A stretch of DNA of 64,000 bases from the NCBI RefSeq assembly GCF_018991925.1, contig NW_024742658.1, positions 5,001 through 69,000 on the forward strand, read 5' to 3'. Numbering within the stretch: position 1 is the first letter of the stretch; each line of letters starts with the position of its first letter. Shown piece by piece: positions 12,465 through 23,410 of this stretch. The position numbers and the translations under genes are program-made. The DNA comes from Homarus americanus. Its lineage: Eukaryota > Arthropoda > Malacostraca > Decapoda > Nephropidae. The notes under the pieces are model-generated. The model had not been told where the DNA came from. It saw nothing but the letters and a program-made list of their open reading frames with translations, and made no database searches.

Positions 12465-13889
12465 GGATCTGAAACGATTAAACACAAATGGCTCGCACTC
12501 AAATCTAAAGCATGATCCTGCCTGACAGAATGGTTAAGGCATAAACACCATAAACGATATAAACAACCCCGCGTTACAAGACAAAAGATCATCGAACTTC
12601 CAAACCTCTGCACGATAGATTCTGGCATAGAGGATATATGTATGCGACAGGGAATAAAGGGTATTAGCGACATATGTAGCTTCGTGGCATTCAATTTGTG
12701 CCACTACATACTTCCCCGTTTTAAATTTGATTTTTCCTCGCTGCTCCGTGAAAATGAAATACGTCGTCATCAAAGGGGTTTTTCCGTGTGATATTTTTCA
12801 GCTGCAGGAACAACTGGCTAACGGGATCAGATAGGAAGTTCATGAATGATTTCACTTGTGAATGAAATATTGCCTGAAAATGCTGTATGTACAGGGTCTG
12901 TAAAGGGTATTGTTAATGCGAAACATTTTTGGGACGTATAGTGGATTTGGAAGTTAAGGTGGAGTCTGGATGTTAACATTATCAGTAAGGCCAGTAAAGT
13001 GAATTGGGTTATCTAACGTGGCCAATTTAAAGCTAAATGGTTATAGGACTGAAAACTAAAACCTACGGCAACACTTAAAACCAATTAACACGTGAAAACA
13101 TTTCGTATAACGTAATTATGAAGCAAAGTGATTACAATATTATCTTGAGCATCGTAATAGCAATAATCTGACCAACACAATATATAACCAAATGTTTACA
13201 TATTCATAATCCTCGGTAATTCTCTAAGTAACATATATTCATTTGGTTAAGTTTCTCATCATCACTTCACCGACAGTAGCTAGTATTTGGTTGGTAATTC
13301 TCACACCCACACCAGGCGCCTAGTACTTGTTGACTGGTTCACTTCTGACTACTTACAGTATACACACTTGTAATAAATTAACTTAGATTGGTCGTATTTT
13401 TCTGATTTTATCTACAGTTTTTCTTATTTTATCTACATCAACGTGAACAACTGAACTGTATGGATTGTTAATGAACTTGTGATCTGTGTTCGCAATTTTG
13501 ACGTGGTGTCGTCTGCGAAAGCGTTGATTTGGGAAAATTTTTAATGAAAAATTATACTGTAATTTGTTAATGATTACAAAATTATATTGTTGTATTTGAT
13601 TTTCTGTTCTTTATTAGAAGGAATACATTAACTATCACAAACTAACATAAATATGAGCGTCTCAACAGTTGACCTAAAACGCTTTGAGACATCGATGACG
13701 TCAAGACTCGGACCTGCAGTGCTTCATGGGTTCAGAACTTATGGTCGATACATCACCCGCTTCTATAAAAGTAACAGGATTGTGGATATATTTTGTGTAT
13801 AACTTTGCAAACATAATTACATTGATAATTACATTGGTTCTCAACGATTTATCGTAAAGAGAATAACAGACGCTCAAAATCCTTACGTA
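12462..13889. other. Unique AT-rich DNA, no gene seen
   Basis: Short open frames only (up to 118 codons, and that one runs through the TA/AC tract). No recognisable protein motif. Confidence 0.45.
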
Positions 13890-13922
13890 AATGAGACAAC
13901 ACTACCAAAGTGTTGTCTCATT
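13890..13922. repeat. Perfect 14-bp inverted repeat, 5-nt loop
   Basis: AATGAGACAACACT (13890-13903), loop ACCAA (13904-13908), AGTGTTGTCTCATT (13909-13922). All 14 pairs are Watson-Crick. It sits in otherwise featureless sequence. It could be a small hairpin or the residue of a miniature element. The arms are shorter than a usual animal pre-miRNA. Confidence 0.75.
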
Positions 13923-14373
13923 GTTTTAACTTATAATCTCGAGCGAATTGGTCAGGTGTCCTGTGTACCGTCACTTAGTCACCGTCTGTGCTACAACAGT
14001 GCAGTTCACGCGGCGCCAAGGAAAGATATATACGTGCTTGTTATTGATAAGATTATTAAACTTTTTTAGTTTAAATGCCATAAAGTTAATTTATTTATCA
14101 GTGCCTTTAGGGTGGCGTGGTGTTGTCGTCTCCCCACATTAGAGAAGTAAGAGGTAAGTACAGTGCAGTAGTGAGATAATGCAAAACTCCAGGTTAGATC
14201 ATGTTACTGGTGTTTAGTAAAGGTGTCTCTGAAACTCACACATTTAAAAAGCTTTCTTAATCGCTATGTTCATTAAGAAGGTTGTTTTAATCCAAAGAAT
14301 AGAATTCGAATGTGAGAGCGAGGAAATTTACTTTGAACGTACTTAAATCGCGTTAGGCAGTGGACTCTACCAC

Positions 14374-14511
14374 TTCGGCGAATTAACAAAACATCTGAAT
14401 TTCAATGGTTTTAGCAGGAACGAACCACTGAGCGACATACTGTGCACTCAATGTAGGCAGAACATGGAGGTTCGTTCTTGCAATTAGAATTTTTTTTTGC
14501 AATTCGCCGAA
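14374..14511. repeat. Fold-back (inverted) repeat, possible MITE remnant
   Basis: Two nested pairs of inverted arms: outer TTCGGCGAATT (14374-14384) with AATTCGCCGAA (14501-14511), inner GCAGGAACGAACC (14414-14426) with GGTTCGTTCTTGC (14469-14481, one mismatch). The centre is about 42 bp and unpaired. The outer arms are perfect. I see no clear target duplication, so the element class is undecided. Confidence 0.6.
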
Positions 14512-16268
14512 ACTGTTAGAGATGTCCCCGGCCTCCTAGCATCTTAAGAAAACTCGGCCTTTACTTACTCCTTATCTGAACTCTATGCATCAAAATAAAC
14601 GTTAAATCAATAATCCCAAGAAAACCAAAAATTTAAAGGGTATGAACCAAAAGAAATCTTCCCGTATGTAGTTATATAAACCTACTAATTGCTACACGAC
14701 AATTTTATGCTTCTCTTATATTTTAGGTGTCAATATCGTAATGGTGTAGGACAGTTTATAGCTTTACATGAGACTGGAAATGAAAAGTTTAGTTAGTGCT
14801 ACCTGTCGGGAGTAGTGGTGATGGCAACCAGGTTTTTATTTTTATAAAGGTTAAGAAGACGGGCGCCACCTTATTTCCTGATCTTTACAATTATACTTGT
14901 TGTAAATTATAGAATATATATCCATTGAAATAAAAGGAGGAAATGTAAATTAATGAAAATAATAGATAAATGGTCCCTAAATAGCGTCATGTCTTGTAAA
15001 ATAACGGTTAGGCAAAACTATCGGTCACGGCTTTAGCTGGCGGGTTTGGGGTTATTTTGCTGGTTGTCATCAGCTCACGGTTATTCCTGGTCTCTAATTA
15101 ACTTCCATGGACTTTTTCCGTTCGTTTTTATATTCGCCATTTTGGCCTTATAATGTTTTAATTCCATCTGTCATGCGATGTGTTAATACTTTATGAATCA
15201 GCCATTGTCCTTTGTCCATTTATTGTAGATGACTATGTAGTATTTTGTAGGCGCTGGGGAAATAACCGCAACATTCACCTCTGTCTGGTTTGTCGCACAG
15301 GAATGGTTCGTCAGCTTGTTTGGTCGTTTCATCAACACGGGTTCAGCTGAGACTCCATACAACGTGTTCATTCACAGGAATGACACCCAGGTCTCGCCAC
15401 CAGTTGCTTCATCAGGTGCATGGCCTGATGGACAGGAGGTGTAGAAGGGAGAGTAAGGGATGCCTTTCTTGCTAGTTATGTGAGAGACTGGCATCATGTT
15501 GCTGAGATATCTTTAAAGGGTTGTAGACCTTTGGCTGGAATGCATTGGTTGTTGATGTATGGTGAAAAGTGTTGTTTTGTACTTGTGTTGCAATTGAGAA
15601 GTACAACTGGTAAGTAGAGAATGTGTTGTTGCCTTGCATCAGTAAGTTGAGGAAAGTTAGTATGTTGTTTGCCCATGCGAGAGCATTGAAAACATAAGTA
15701 CAATGGGGGAGCAGTACAACATGGGTTGTACCTAACAAACACTGATAGTACCTACTGTAAGCACCACCAGAACAACATTCCTAACAGTGAAATATATCAT
15801 GGCAAATTTTTTCCAAGGTGATTATCAGCGGCGTGGGTCACAGGTGACACTTGTTGTAAACTATTACCTCAACAACCTACCTAACACATTTGGCTCATCT
15901 TGGTTTTTCAATATAATACTTATGATTTGGAAATGACATTACATCTGTCGATCACAAAAAGGTGTTCTCTATTGTAATTGAGGTACGAGAGGATGATTGC
16001 AATGCTATATTATTTGTGAGAAGCGCAATGGAGAGACGGAAAAATCTTCGGAGTTGAAGGTAAAACATCACGGGGGGTACACTGCGGTCTCTTAAAATAT
16101 ATACATTTCTGTCGGAACCTGAATTAGGACATTTAAAATTTGTTTTTCCATATTGTCTCATCTTAATTTACTTATATTGTATTTCAAAGTGTAAGGGCGG
16201 AAACGACCTTCCTGCTCGTTACCACTGCTAACTCTCGTGGACGACACTTCTGGGGCGGTTGGACGGAG
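14512..16268. other. Unique DNA, no gene seen
   Basis: Open frames of 60-90 codons on both strands with no recognisable motif. The string TTATCAGCGGCG near 15825 weakly resembles the dispersed repeat at 1371. Confidence 0.45.
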
Positions 16269-16646
16269 GTGAGAACGGCAGCTGCTATCTGTGTCACGCC
16301 AGATTCACCCCCAGCCGCCATACGGTCACTATCTAGCTACCCCGCTGTTCTAGATTCTGGCTGTGATCTCATCATAGGTCCTGGACTCATGGGCTGTGTC
16401 CCCAGACCTATCTATCGCATGTCAATTCTCTGGTCATCTACCACTACCACATACCACGACCGGCAGTTTCATCATTCCGTTGTGCCCCGGTGTTCTCCTG
16501 CCATTTCAAGACATCGGCCGCTGCTGGAGTGTGGAGTTGAATGGATGCTTCCCTACCCAGAGTGTGAATCACCGTGTTCCAGAACCTTCCCCAGGGCCAC
16601 TGCCGTAGGAAATATCTGTTCATTGTTTGATTCCATCAGTTGTTGA
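16269..16646 (+). other. GC-richer open segment of unknown meaning
   Basis: Two overlapping plus-strand frames are open (125 codons from 16269; 70 codons from 16396) in a locally GC-rich segment of an AT-rich region. The second frame includes a segment reading IIPLCPGVLLPFQDIGRCW, which looks protein-like, but I do not recognise a family. It could be an exon of an unknown gene, a transposon fragment or chance. No clear splice signals frame it. Confidence 0.15.
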
Positions 16647-16780
16647 CTCCCATTAATTGTTTGATTCTATTAATTGCTGACTCCATTAATTGTTTCCTTT
16701 AATTGTTTGCTTCCATTAATTGTTTGACCCCATTAACTGTTGACTGCCTTAATTGTTGGACTCTGTAATTGTTACTTGAT
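16612..16780. repeat. Degenerate ATTAATTGTTTGA repeat
   Basis: Eight or so imperfect units of roughly 16-34 bp, each containing TTAATTGTTTGA or TTAATTGTTGAC preceded by CTCCA. Indels vary the spacing. Confidence 0.75.
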
Positions 16781-17039
16781 GTTTGTTGAGTGGTGTCAGA
16801 GTTTTGTTATATTTTACAGTAAAGAGATGTCAATCTCAAACGGTTGTTTTTATTCCTCGGAAAACCATGGTCCTTGACTTTCCTTTATTAAGATCCTGAT
16901 TAGTCTGTAAGGGATTTCTATCCCAAGTCCCAGGCCCCACAGAGAACTCTTCTATTCATATATAACTAGTTTGAACATTCGAGATAAATCTTTAGGTGCC
17001 TACCCAACCCTGAGGACTTATCCGAATGTTCATTAATAT

Positions 17040-17466
17040 CAGATTACTAAATACAAGACTAATCCGGGCATTAGGAACCTTGAGTACAGAGACAGGTTAA
17101 AGCATTAATTTGCACTCCCTGAGAGACGTAGAGTGAGGGGCGATATGATAGAGGTTTATAAATGGAAGCGGGGCTAAACAGGGACATTACAAAGGTATTC
17201 TCGAGCATCCAACCAGAAGCGAACTCGTAACAATGGTTTTAAATTAGACAAATTCAGATTTAGGCGCGAAATAGGTAAACATTGGTTTGGAAATAGAGTA
17301 GACGAGTGGATCAAGTTACCAAATATCATTAACTCGAATACGCTGGATAGCTTCAAACATAGGTTGATGCTTAAATGAGCAATAGGGGTTGGGTGTAAAT
17401 GAGACTTCCCAGTATGAGCCAATAGGCCCGCTGTTTCTCCATTTTATGTTCTTGTGTTCTTATATT
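17040..17466 (+). mobile_element. CR1-like LINE fragment, ORF2 C-terminus and 3' tail
   Basis: Conceptual translation with at least one frameshift gives NLEYRDRLKAL near 17075-17110, then RRVRGDMIEVYKW (17126-17166), then RTRNNGFKLDKFRF, a WFGNRVDEWIKLP segment and LDSFKHRLM. This is the conserved end of CR1-type LINE ORF2 (RRxRGDxIEVYK ... N.WN.LP ... FK.RLD). The downstream UTR contains CCAATAGGCC and ends in TTCTTGTGTTCTTAT, matching the octamer-repeat tail style of CR1 elements. The 5' part is missing and the frame is broken, so it is an inactive truncated copy. The 82-codon minus-strand frame over it is a shadow. Confidence 0.75.
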
Positions 17467-18695
17467 TGGTTTTAAAAATGAATTACGGCTCGGAGGGCGC
17501 TTTCGGGATAATAATAAGTAATCCGAGTATTTCCATGTGTCTGTGAAACCAGGACATTCGCTCTCCATTCGTCTCGGTGTTTGGTGGTCACGGTTGCAAG
17601 TTTGGATTTCTTCCCAGGGTAGTTGTAGGTAAGAGATCTGCTTCTATTTCTCTCACGTAGTCAGGAGTGTGCAAAAATTTTTAATTTGTGTGCCTTATGT
17701 ACATATTTAGACTATTGTTATGTCTACTATGTATCTGTTTACACTCGCTTTGTGTTACGGCTATCCACGTGACTCATTCAATCTTTAAATAGTTGAAACA
17801 TATGTCATCCTTAAGGTGTTTTTGTATGGCCAAACATTTGGGAATGCTCTGGTGATTAAATAGTAAGGAGGAGGACCAGTTAGGACAAAGGAGCGTCCTG
17901 TAGGTTATAAACTGTCTGTGACACCGAGCCATTGTTTATGAATAGAAGTAATGATTTGATCGCATTTATTGTAACATGCAACGCAAAACTTGACGTAAAA
18001 TGATATTTAAGTACACAAATTTATTTGTTAGGTTAGGTTAGGTTAGGACTGGTAGAATTGCCTGACCAGTAATTTAGCTGACAACATACTACCATCTTGA
18101 GGCCAGGCCGAAGCCACTGGTCTAATCTAACCTACCTTCCCAAACCTATTAAGCTTCGAATATTTTCAATTATGGTAAAACAGGTTGAGTTTTTGGTTTA
18201 CTTGTTTGCCATAATTAATTATTTAGCTCCGCAGTCTCTGGAAGGGTCGTATGTTACAAGGCGATAACCCTCGTTGACACATTCACATTTTTCCCCAGAA
18301 TTTGTTCGTTTTCTCCTTTCTGCCTCACCGAACTTACATCCTATCGGTATATATTAGAACTAACGTTGATAAGGGATCCCATAACATTGTCAGGCGATAA
18401 GGTAACGTTTGTGCCTCTTAACATTTATCTAAGTGATGATTCCAAGCAGATCATGTAGTAGTTACGTAGCAAATAGCTAATAGAGAAGGAGAAAAGAGGC
18501 GTTAGAGGAGCTAGTGAAACGGTGGTGTGATAACAAGATACAGATACAGTCATACAGACAGAAAGTAAATGTATATTAACCTTGATGTTTGTTTGTCTTT
18601 ATCAAGAATAATTTTTCTAAATGTTAGAGCCTTTTAGTTTAACAAATTTATTGGCAGAGCTTGTAGTACAGTTTGCCTATTCTGAGTAATTCAGT
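17467..18695. other. Unique DNA with a short TTAGG run, no gene seen
   Basis: No open frame of interest. It contains the TTAGG run listed separately. Confidence 0.5.
18028..18047 (+). repeat. Interstitial (TTAGG)4
   Basis: Four consecutive TTAGG units. TTAGG is the ancestral arthropod telomere repeat. Here it is short and internal, so it is probably a chance or repair-derived tract rather than a telomere. Confidence 0.8.
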
Positions 18696-18893
18696 CAGGT
18701 CTTGACACTGAGGGTGGTATCACTTCTCACTGCCACGCAGGACAGAGGTTCATCACAAAGAAATACATCATATTCAAACAACTATAAATGTATAGAGGTC
18801 AGATTCATATGGGTAATGTCACTGTTCACTGCCATGCAGGACAGAGGTCCGTACGCAAAGAGATGCATCATATTCATTGACAGTACATATACT
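18696..18893 (+). repeat. 94-bp-type repeat, left block (about 2 units)
   Basis: Two units sharing CACTGCCAYGCAGGACAGAGG and a CATCATATTCA motif, spaced about 102 bp. The same units appear at 22040-22260, on the other side of the 3-kb inverted-repeat element and in the same orientation. The left block ends in the CATATACTATACA flank of that element. Confidence 0.85.
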
Positions 18894-18898
18894 ATACA

Positions 18899-18913
18899 AT
18901 TAGGGTGTGTCAT
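18899..18913 (+). repeat. Left terminal inverted repeat (outer 15 bp)
   Basis: ATTAGGGTGTGTCAT, complementary base for base to 21919-21933. Preceded by ATACA. Confidence 0.8.
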
Positions 18914-19247
18914 CACGGGCTTTGAATTTTTTTTTTTTTGAGTTTGAAAAATCGGCCCATGGTATTAATGATGTAGTTCTATGTGCAGAATCATGTGATA
19001 TCTTCAGATTTGAAAAGTTTTCATTTTTTGCTAGGTAAATTTTAACTTGAAATCTTATGAAAATTCAGTATTCCCACCCTTTTACCAACACCACTAAATA
19101 GCTTATTTAAAGTAAAGTAAATGTATCAGGTTACTTTATTAGGATGAAAATGATCCAGAATAGTGAAACGAATGATCTTGACACATTTAATAAATTTAAT
19201 ATTCCTTTAGAAAACAAAATCATCAAATACAAAAACCGGTTTTACTA

Positions 19248-21646
19248 CTACGACCCGGTGTTGCTGCACACCATAGAGAACATGTCTTTCTTGCTTCTGT
19301 TTCTACTCATCACCTCCCTGCTGAACACCTGAGCTCGGATGTAGCCTTCCCTCCTCTCCTGGCTGTACACGTGACTGTTGGCCTCGCTCACTTGCTGTAC
19401 ACAATGCTCTATACTCTGGGTGTGCGAGGGCCAGGCAGGGACATGCATGGGGTTGTCCAGGAAAGCTCTGACTTGAACATTGGTGAGGCTGCAGGTAAGA
19501 GGGGGTTCACTGCCAGCCTGGATGTTATCCAGACCTATGAGATCAGTGAGGGTCTTGGCACCTAGATTGACTTCAGGAGTCTTCCTGACCCTGAAGGAAT
19601 CGTCACCAACTGATTCGTCATGCCCAGATCCTCTCATAAGTCTCATATCCAAGATCTTTTTGACTGCCACTCTTCTCTCCTCCTCATCCTTACTGCAGAG
19701 CATTGTCTGCAGAACTGCCTTGGGATGAGCATACCAGGAAGATCTCCTCACAGTCTGCTCCACAATCTGAACAACCTTCCTTGGCTGACTCCTCAGGAGC
19801 TCAAGCTGGAAGAGAACATGCCTCGGACCTTCGGAGAACGATGACTTGACTTTGGTGTTGAACCAATTTGGCAAGTAGACACTCACGATGAATTGGACAA
19901 TAAGTCTCAGGTTGTGAAGCTGGTTCCCTTTCAGTTTATGATGAGCGACCCAAATTCTGCAGAACCTGAGAGCCGCCAGAGCCACCCAGAATGAGACTGA
20001 CCTATCTGCAGGTAAGCAAGCTCCACGGTGGCATGACCCAGTTTCCGATGGCACAGCAAATCATGTAACCATAGTACTGGTCAGTACTCAGGTCGTCAAT
20101 GACAGTATGTGCAAGCTCAACGAGTGGAGGGCCAACTGTGATTTTTTCAAAGCTCGGATTTATTTCTAACTCAGTGGCAGAGTCCAGCATCTTGCCAAGA
20201 GGACCAGACCATCTGTTGTTTGAAAGAGTCTTGCCATCCAGCTCCTGGATCAGATGTCTGAGTGGCAACTCGTTGGTGTGGAGGTCACAAACAATCCAGA
20301 CCAGCTTCCTCCCAATCTTCCGCTCTATCCACTGTATGACCCCCCTTGCCACCCTGTGTTCGTGTTGGTGCTGTCCCCTCCAATGGCCTGCAGGGTCTGG
20401 TCTACGTTCCTCTCTCTGAGCCAGTTCACAATGTTATCTGCCACTATCTCAGCTGGTTTCTTGATGTCATCTTTCTCTGGAGTGAAATGCCACAAATACT
20501 TCCCTCCTGGTTCACTGCAGCAGGAGTAGTGTTCCTCCTTCACCATGGCAGGGAACAACTTGTCAGAATCTCCAACTTTCATGAACACTTTAGTGTCATC
20601 CCTTCTCCCATCAAAGAACAAACAATTGATTCCATTTTCTCTTATCCCCTTATCAAACTCCTCTTCTAGGTTACTGACAAGTTTCTCCTGAGCTCTCCTT
20701 ACTTTGTTATGATCTATCACCAGGTGAACATCATCAGGTGTTATCAAACCACCGTCAACCCAGGCAGCTGTTGTTATCTCTGCAGTTTCTCTGAGACCAG
20801 TGTGGTGTCGCATGTTGGCCAGAGCTATGCTCGGGATATCTTTCCTATTTCGAATGTTATGCCTGGAAGGTTTGGGATCATTATTTTCTGGCTTAGGGAC
20901 AAAGTCACCATTCTCCTGGTCAGCACTCGGATCAGCCATGGGGAAGTCATTAAACTCTGAATCAGCTTGACTCCAATCATCGGCCTTTATTACCTCACCC
21001 TGGGCCTTCTCAAGTCTCTTTTCCTCGGCAACTCTTCTCCTCTTCTGTCTCTCTGTGGCAGCCTCCTGTCTCTTGGACTCCGGAATATCTTGGCTAGAAA
21101 TCATGAGAGCCCTTATACTGCCAGTCTTCTCTCTCTGTGCTTTGACAAATGCCAGTTCGATCACAGGAATCTTCAGTTCACGCTTGCAAATACAGGAGAT
21201 GCGGGCCTCGGATTTACAGTCACGATCGCATCCAAACTCAGGACAGAGAACAATTGGGTACCTGCAAGTAATTATGTCAAATAATCTGGTCCAGTTGTTG
21301 GCAAGCTTGTCTCTAACTGCAAGTTTTCCCTCTCCCAAGAGAGATATCTCTTGCCTTTCAACTGGCTAGCAGTCTTCACTAATCTTCTTCTGACCTGTTA
21401 GTGACTGGAGGCTTGAACTGAGCGTTAGCCAGAGCGTACTGCCAAGACAGCTTTGGTCATATCACTGGCAATGTCTTTGTTTGTGTAAGTTCTTTGGTTC
21501 TTTTCACTGATTTTGCCCTGATTAAACACTGCATTCAAAGCATCTCTCAATGTAGGCAACTCCGACTTCAGGAGCTCTCTCCCAGACCCAAGATAGTGAC
21601 TCAGATGGCTGGATTTTTGGTTCCTCGTCCTGACACAAGCAGCCAT
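19248..21646 (-). pseudogene. Broken transposase-like gene of the Cc8L18.2-like family
   Basis: Minus-strand conceptual protein in at least four frame segments: ATG at 21646 to 21425, 21338-20325, 20352-20002 and 20054-19248. From memory, it resembles a multi-copy arthropod protein family labelled Cc8L18.2-like (first named in a bracovirus). Signature pieces are KSELPTLRDAL near the N-terminus, LFDIITCRYPIVLC, AIGGDSTNTNTG, VCDLHTNELPLRHL, NPSFEKI, and HTQSIEHCVQQVSEA near the C-terminus. D322 of the second segment (codon at 20375-20373) and the C-x-x-H in CDLH are placed like the first Asp and the C/DxxH motif of hAT/P-like DDE transposases, and the E residues of the last motif are candidates for the final acid. 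That catalytic reading is inference. Lesions include a frameshift and three stops near 21445-21380, a G-run one base short at 20340-20345, and frame changes near 20030. A TTTCTGTTTCAG sequence at about 21692-21681 could be a 3' splice site upstream of the ATG. Confidence 0.65.
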
Positions 21647-21918
21647 CGCAAATATTATCAACTTATGAATGCATCAGAATCTGAAACAGAAAAAAATATT
21701 GTTAGTTGGGTTGTTAAAGAATGAAGTCAGAAGGCAATGTTCACTATTTAATTGTAATGCACTAATGCAGCTGTACGTTAGATTTTCGATAAATTTCACG
21801 CTAAAATTTACCTAGCAAAAGGTTGCAAAATATTGAAACTGAAATTATTTTCTGTTTATATACACAAAAATCTACCAAAAAAGTGATGGGCCATTAGTTT
21901 TAGCTGATCTTCCCTCCT

Positions 21919-21933
21919 ATGACACACCCTAAT
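21919..21933 (-). repeat. Right terminal inverted repeat (outer 15 bp)
   Basis: ATGACACACCCTAAT on the plus strand, the exact complement of the left terminus. Followed by ATACA. Confidence 0.8.
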
Positions 21934-22039
21934 ATACATATATGTAAACACACACACACACACATATACATACATGTACATATATACATACACATGTACA
22001 TGTACATATACATACACACACGCACACATACATACATAT

Positions 22040-22260
22040 ACGTCGGTCAGATTCATGTGGGTAATGTCACTTTTCACTGCCATACAGGACAGAGGTTCGT
22101 ACACAAAGAATGCATCATATTCACTGACAATATATATAGGTCAGATTCATGTGGGTAATGCCACTGTTCACTGCCACGCAGGACAGAGGTTCGTACACAA
22201 AGAAGGAAATACATCACATTCACCAGCAGCATATATAGGTCAATGGATCACATACATTGG
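22040..22260 (+). repeat. 94-bp-type repeat, right block (about 2.3 units)
   Basis: GTCAGATTCATGTGGGTAAT occurs at 22046 and 22140 (94-bp period), and a partial third copy starts at 22239. The sequence matches the left block at 18696-18893. A TACA/CACA-rich microsatellite (about 21939-22038) separates it from the inverted-repeat element. On the minus strand it lies directly downstream of the I-like LINE, so it may be part of that LINE's 3' UTR or an independent satellite. Confidence 0.85.
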
Positions 22261-22284
22261 AGTCATATTCTAATTGAAGACTAA

Positions 22285-22644
22285 TCAGTGTGGGCTAGCA
22301 AATTTGGGATAAACAGCAAGAATGTCCTCAAGCACACCTGATTCAATGAAGTAATTACATAGTTCAAGATACAATAAGTCAGGTGGCCTGAAGTCTTTGA
22401 CAGTGTCACATTCAATAATATAGTGTTCAAGTGTATGCTTTAAAGGCTTATCACAAAGTTTACATGCTGAGTGTTCCGGTATGGGTACAGCGTTACTAAC
22501 TTGCCAGATGTGTCTGTATCCTAGCCTAATTCTGGCCACGACTACATCACATTGTCTGGTTCTGTCCTTATGCTGGCCATACCGGTACCTCTTGTTACAA
22601 AATTTGTCATATTTACTAATGCTACAACTGTCAGGTCTCTGCAT
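22285..22644 (-). pseudogene. LINE ORF2 C-terminal Cys/His region
   Basis: A 119-codon block in a different frame from the RNase H part, entered through a frameshift around 22640. It contains CKLCDKPLKHTLEHYIIEC, a C-x2-C...H...H...C arrangement common at the end of LINE ORF2 proteins and thought to bind nucleic acid. The stop at 22285 is probably the natural ORF2 end. The next sequence on this strand leads into the 94-bp-type repeats. Confidence 0.75.
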
Positions 22645-23404
22645 TTCTCACTTCTTCTAGATCAGAGTTCATGATTCTGACTTGAATGTTTTTAATTACA
22701 GCATTGGACAGACCAAGGTCACGGTCAACATTTTCTTTCTTACATGCCTCATTGGCCAGTCTATCAGCACGGTCATGATACCTGATTCGAACATGGGACG
22801 GAATCCACACAAATTCGATACGAAAGTTGTTCTCATTGGCAGTTATCACATTCCTTTTAATATCACATGCAACTTTAGACATTGAGCCTGACGGGCTGTT
22901 CATTGATTTCAAAGCACTTTGAGAGTCACAGAATATCACCCCACCTCCATTTTTTTTTAGGTAGTCTGTGGCTAAGTAGATTCCAGTTAGTTCAGTTTGT
23001 GTTGTGCTGGCCCAGTTGCTCAGCCTTTGTTTGTTTGACACTATCATCTCTTTTTCTATATATATTACAATTGCACAGCCTGTTCTATCTGTGTTTGTCT
23101 GCACAGAACCATCAGTAAAAGCATAACATTCACTTGATTTAATACTCTCTATGTGTCTGTTAATAGTTTCTAGTGTGACACATCTCACCACATCGGTGTT
23201 TAGCATTTGCTTACTACCAACAGGAGTGTAATTAATAGGAACTGATATGTCCAGCCAAGGAGGATTGGCATTAATAGGTTCGTCTGGGGTGATTGGGACA
23301 TTCAGTTTCAAGAGATCTGCAACACTTTTATGAAGCCACGCCTCAAAGAGAGTCTTTTGTGGAAGGTTGGCGAGATGGTCGGGATTACTTAGATAGAACA
23401 TCAA
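22631..23404 (-). pseudogene. LINE ORF2 RNase H domain
   Basis: A 257-codon block in the same frame as the RT. The RNase H acids are visible: D98 in TDGS, E138 in QTELTGI, D160 in FCDSQSA and D214 in RADRLA, with IPSH (201-204) before the last. This domain removes RNA from the RNA-DNA hybrid during reverse transcription and places the element in the LINE group with ORF2 RNase H. The catalytic acids appear intact. The frame ends just before a shift into the C-terminal Cys/His block. Confidence 0.85.
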
Positions 23405-23410
23405 CTCAGT

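Larger units (their letters stand above)
18899..21933. mobile_element. DNA-transposon-like element with terminal inverted repeats
   Basis: The ends are a perfect 15-bp inverted repeat: ATTAGGGTGTGTCAT at 18899-18913 and its complement at 21919-21933. Imperfect inversion continues inward: GGCCCAT near 18954 pairs with ATGGGCC near 21886, and GCTAGGTAAATTTTA near 19030-19044 pairs with TAAAATTTACCTAGC near 21802-21816. The imperfect TIRs are therefore about 140 bp. Both ends are flanked directly by ATACA (18894-18898 and 21934-21938), a candidate 5-bp target duplication, although the flank is simple AT/CA sequence. The interior is occupied on the minus strand by one degraded protein gene. Outside both ends lie copies of the same 94-bp-type repeat, as expected for insertion into a pre-existing array. 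I cannot assign a superfamily. Confidence 0.7.

Noticed and set aside
16269..16646. Host exon candidate with a GC-rich open frame
   Set aside because: Kept only as a very low-confidence segment: no recognised family and no convincing splice sites.
19371..21369. Plus-strand ORFs of 64-107 codons across the TIR element
   Set aside because: Antisense shadows of the minus-strand transposase-like gene, which has recognisable family motifs.
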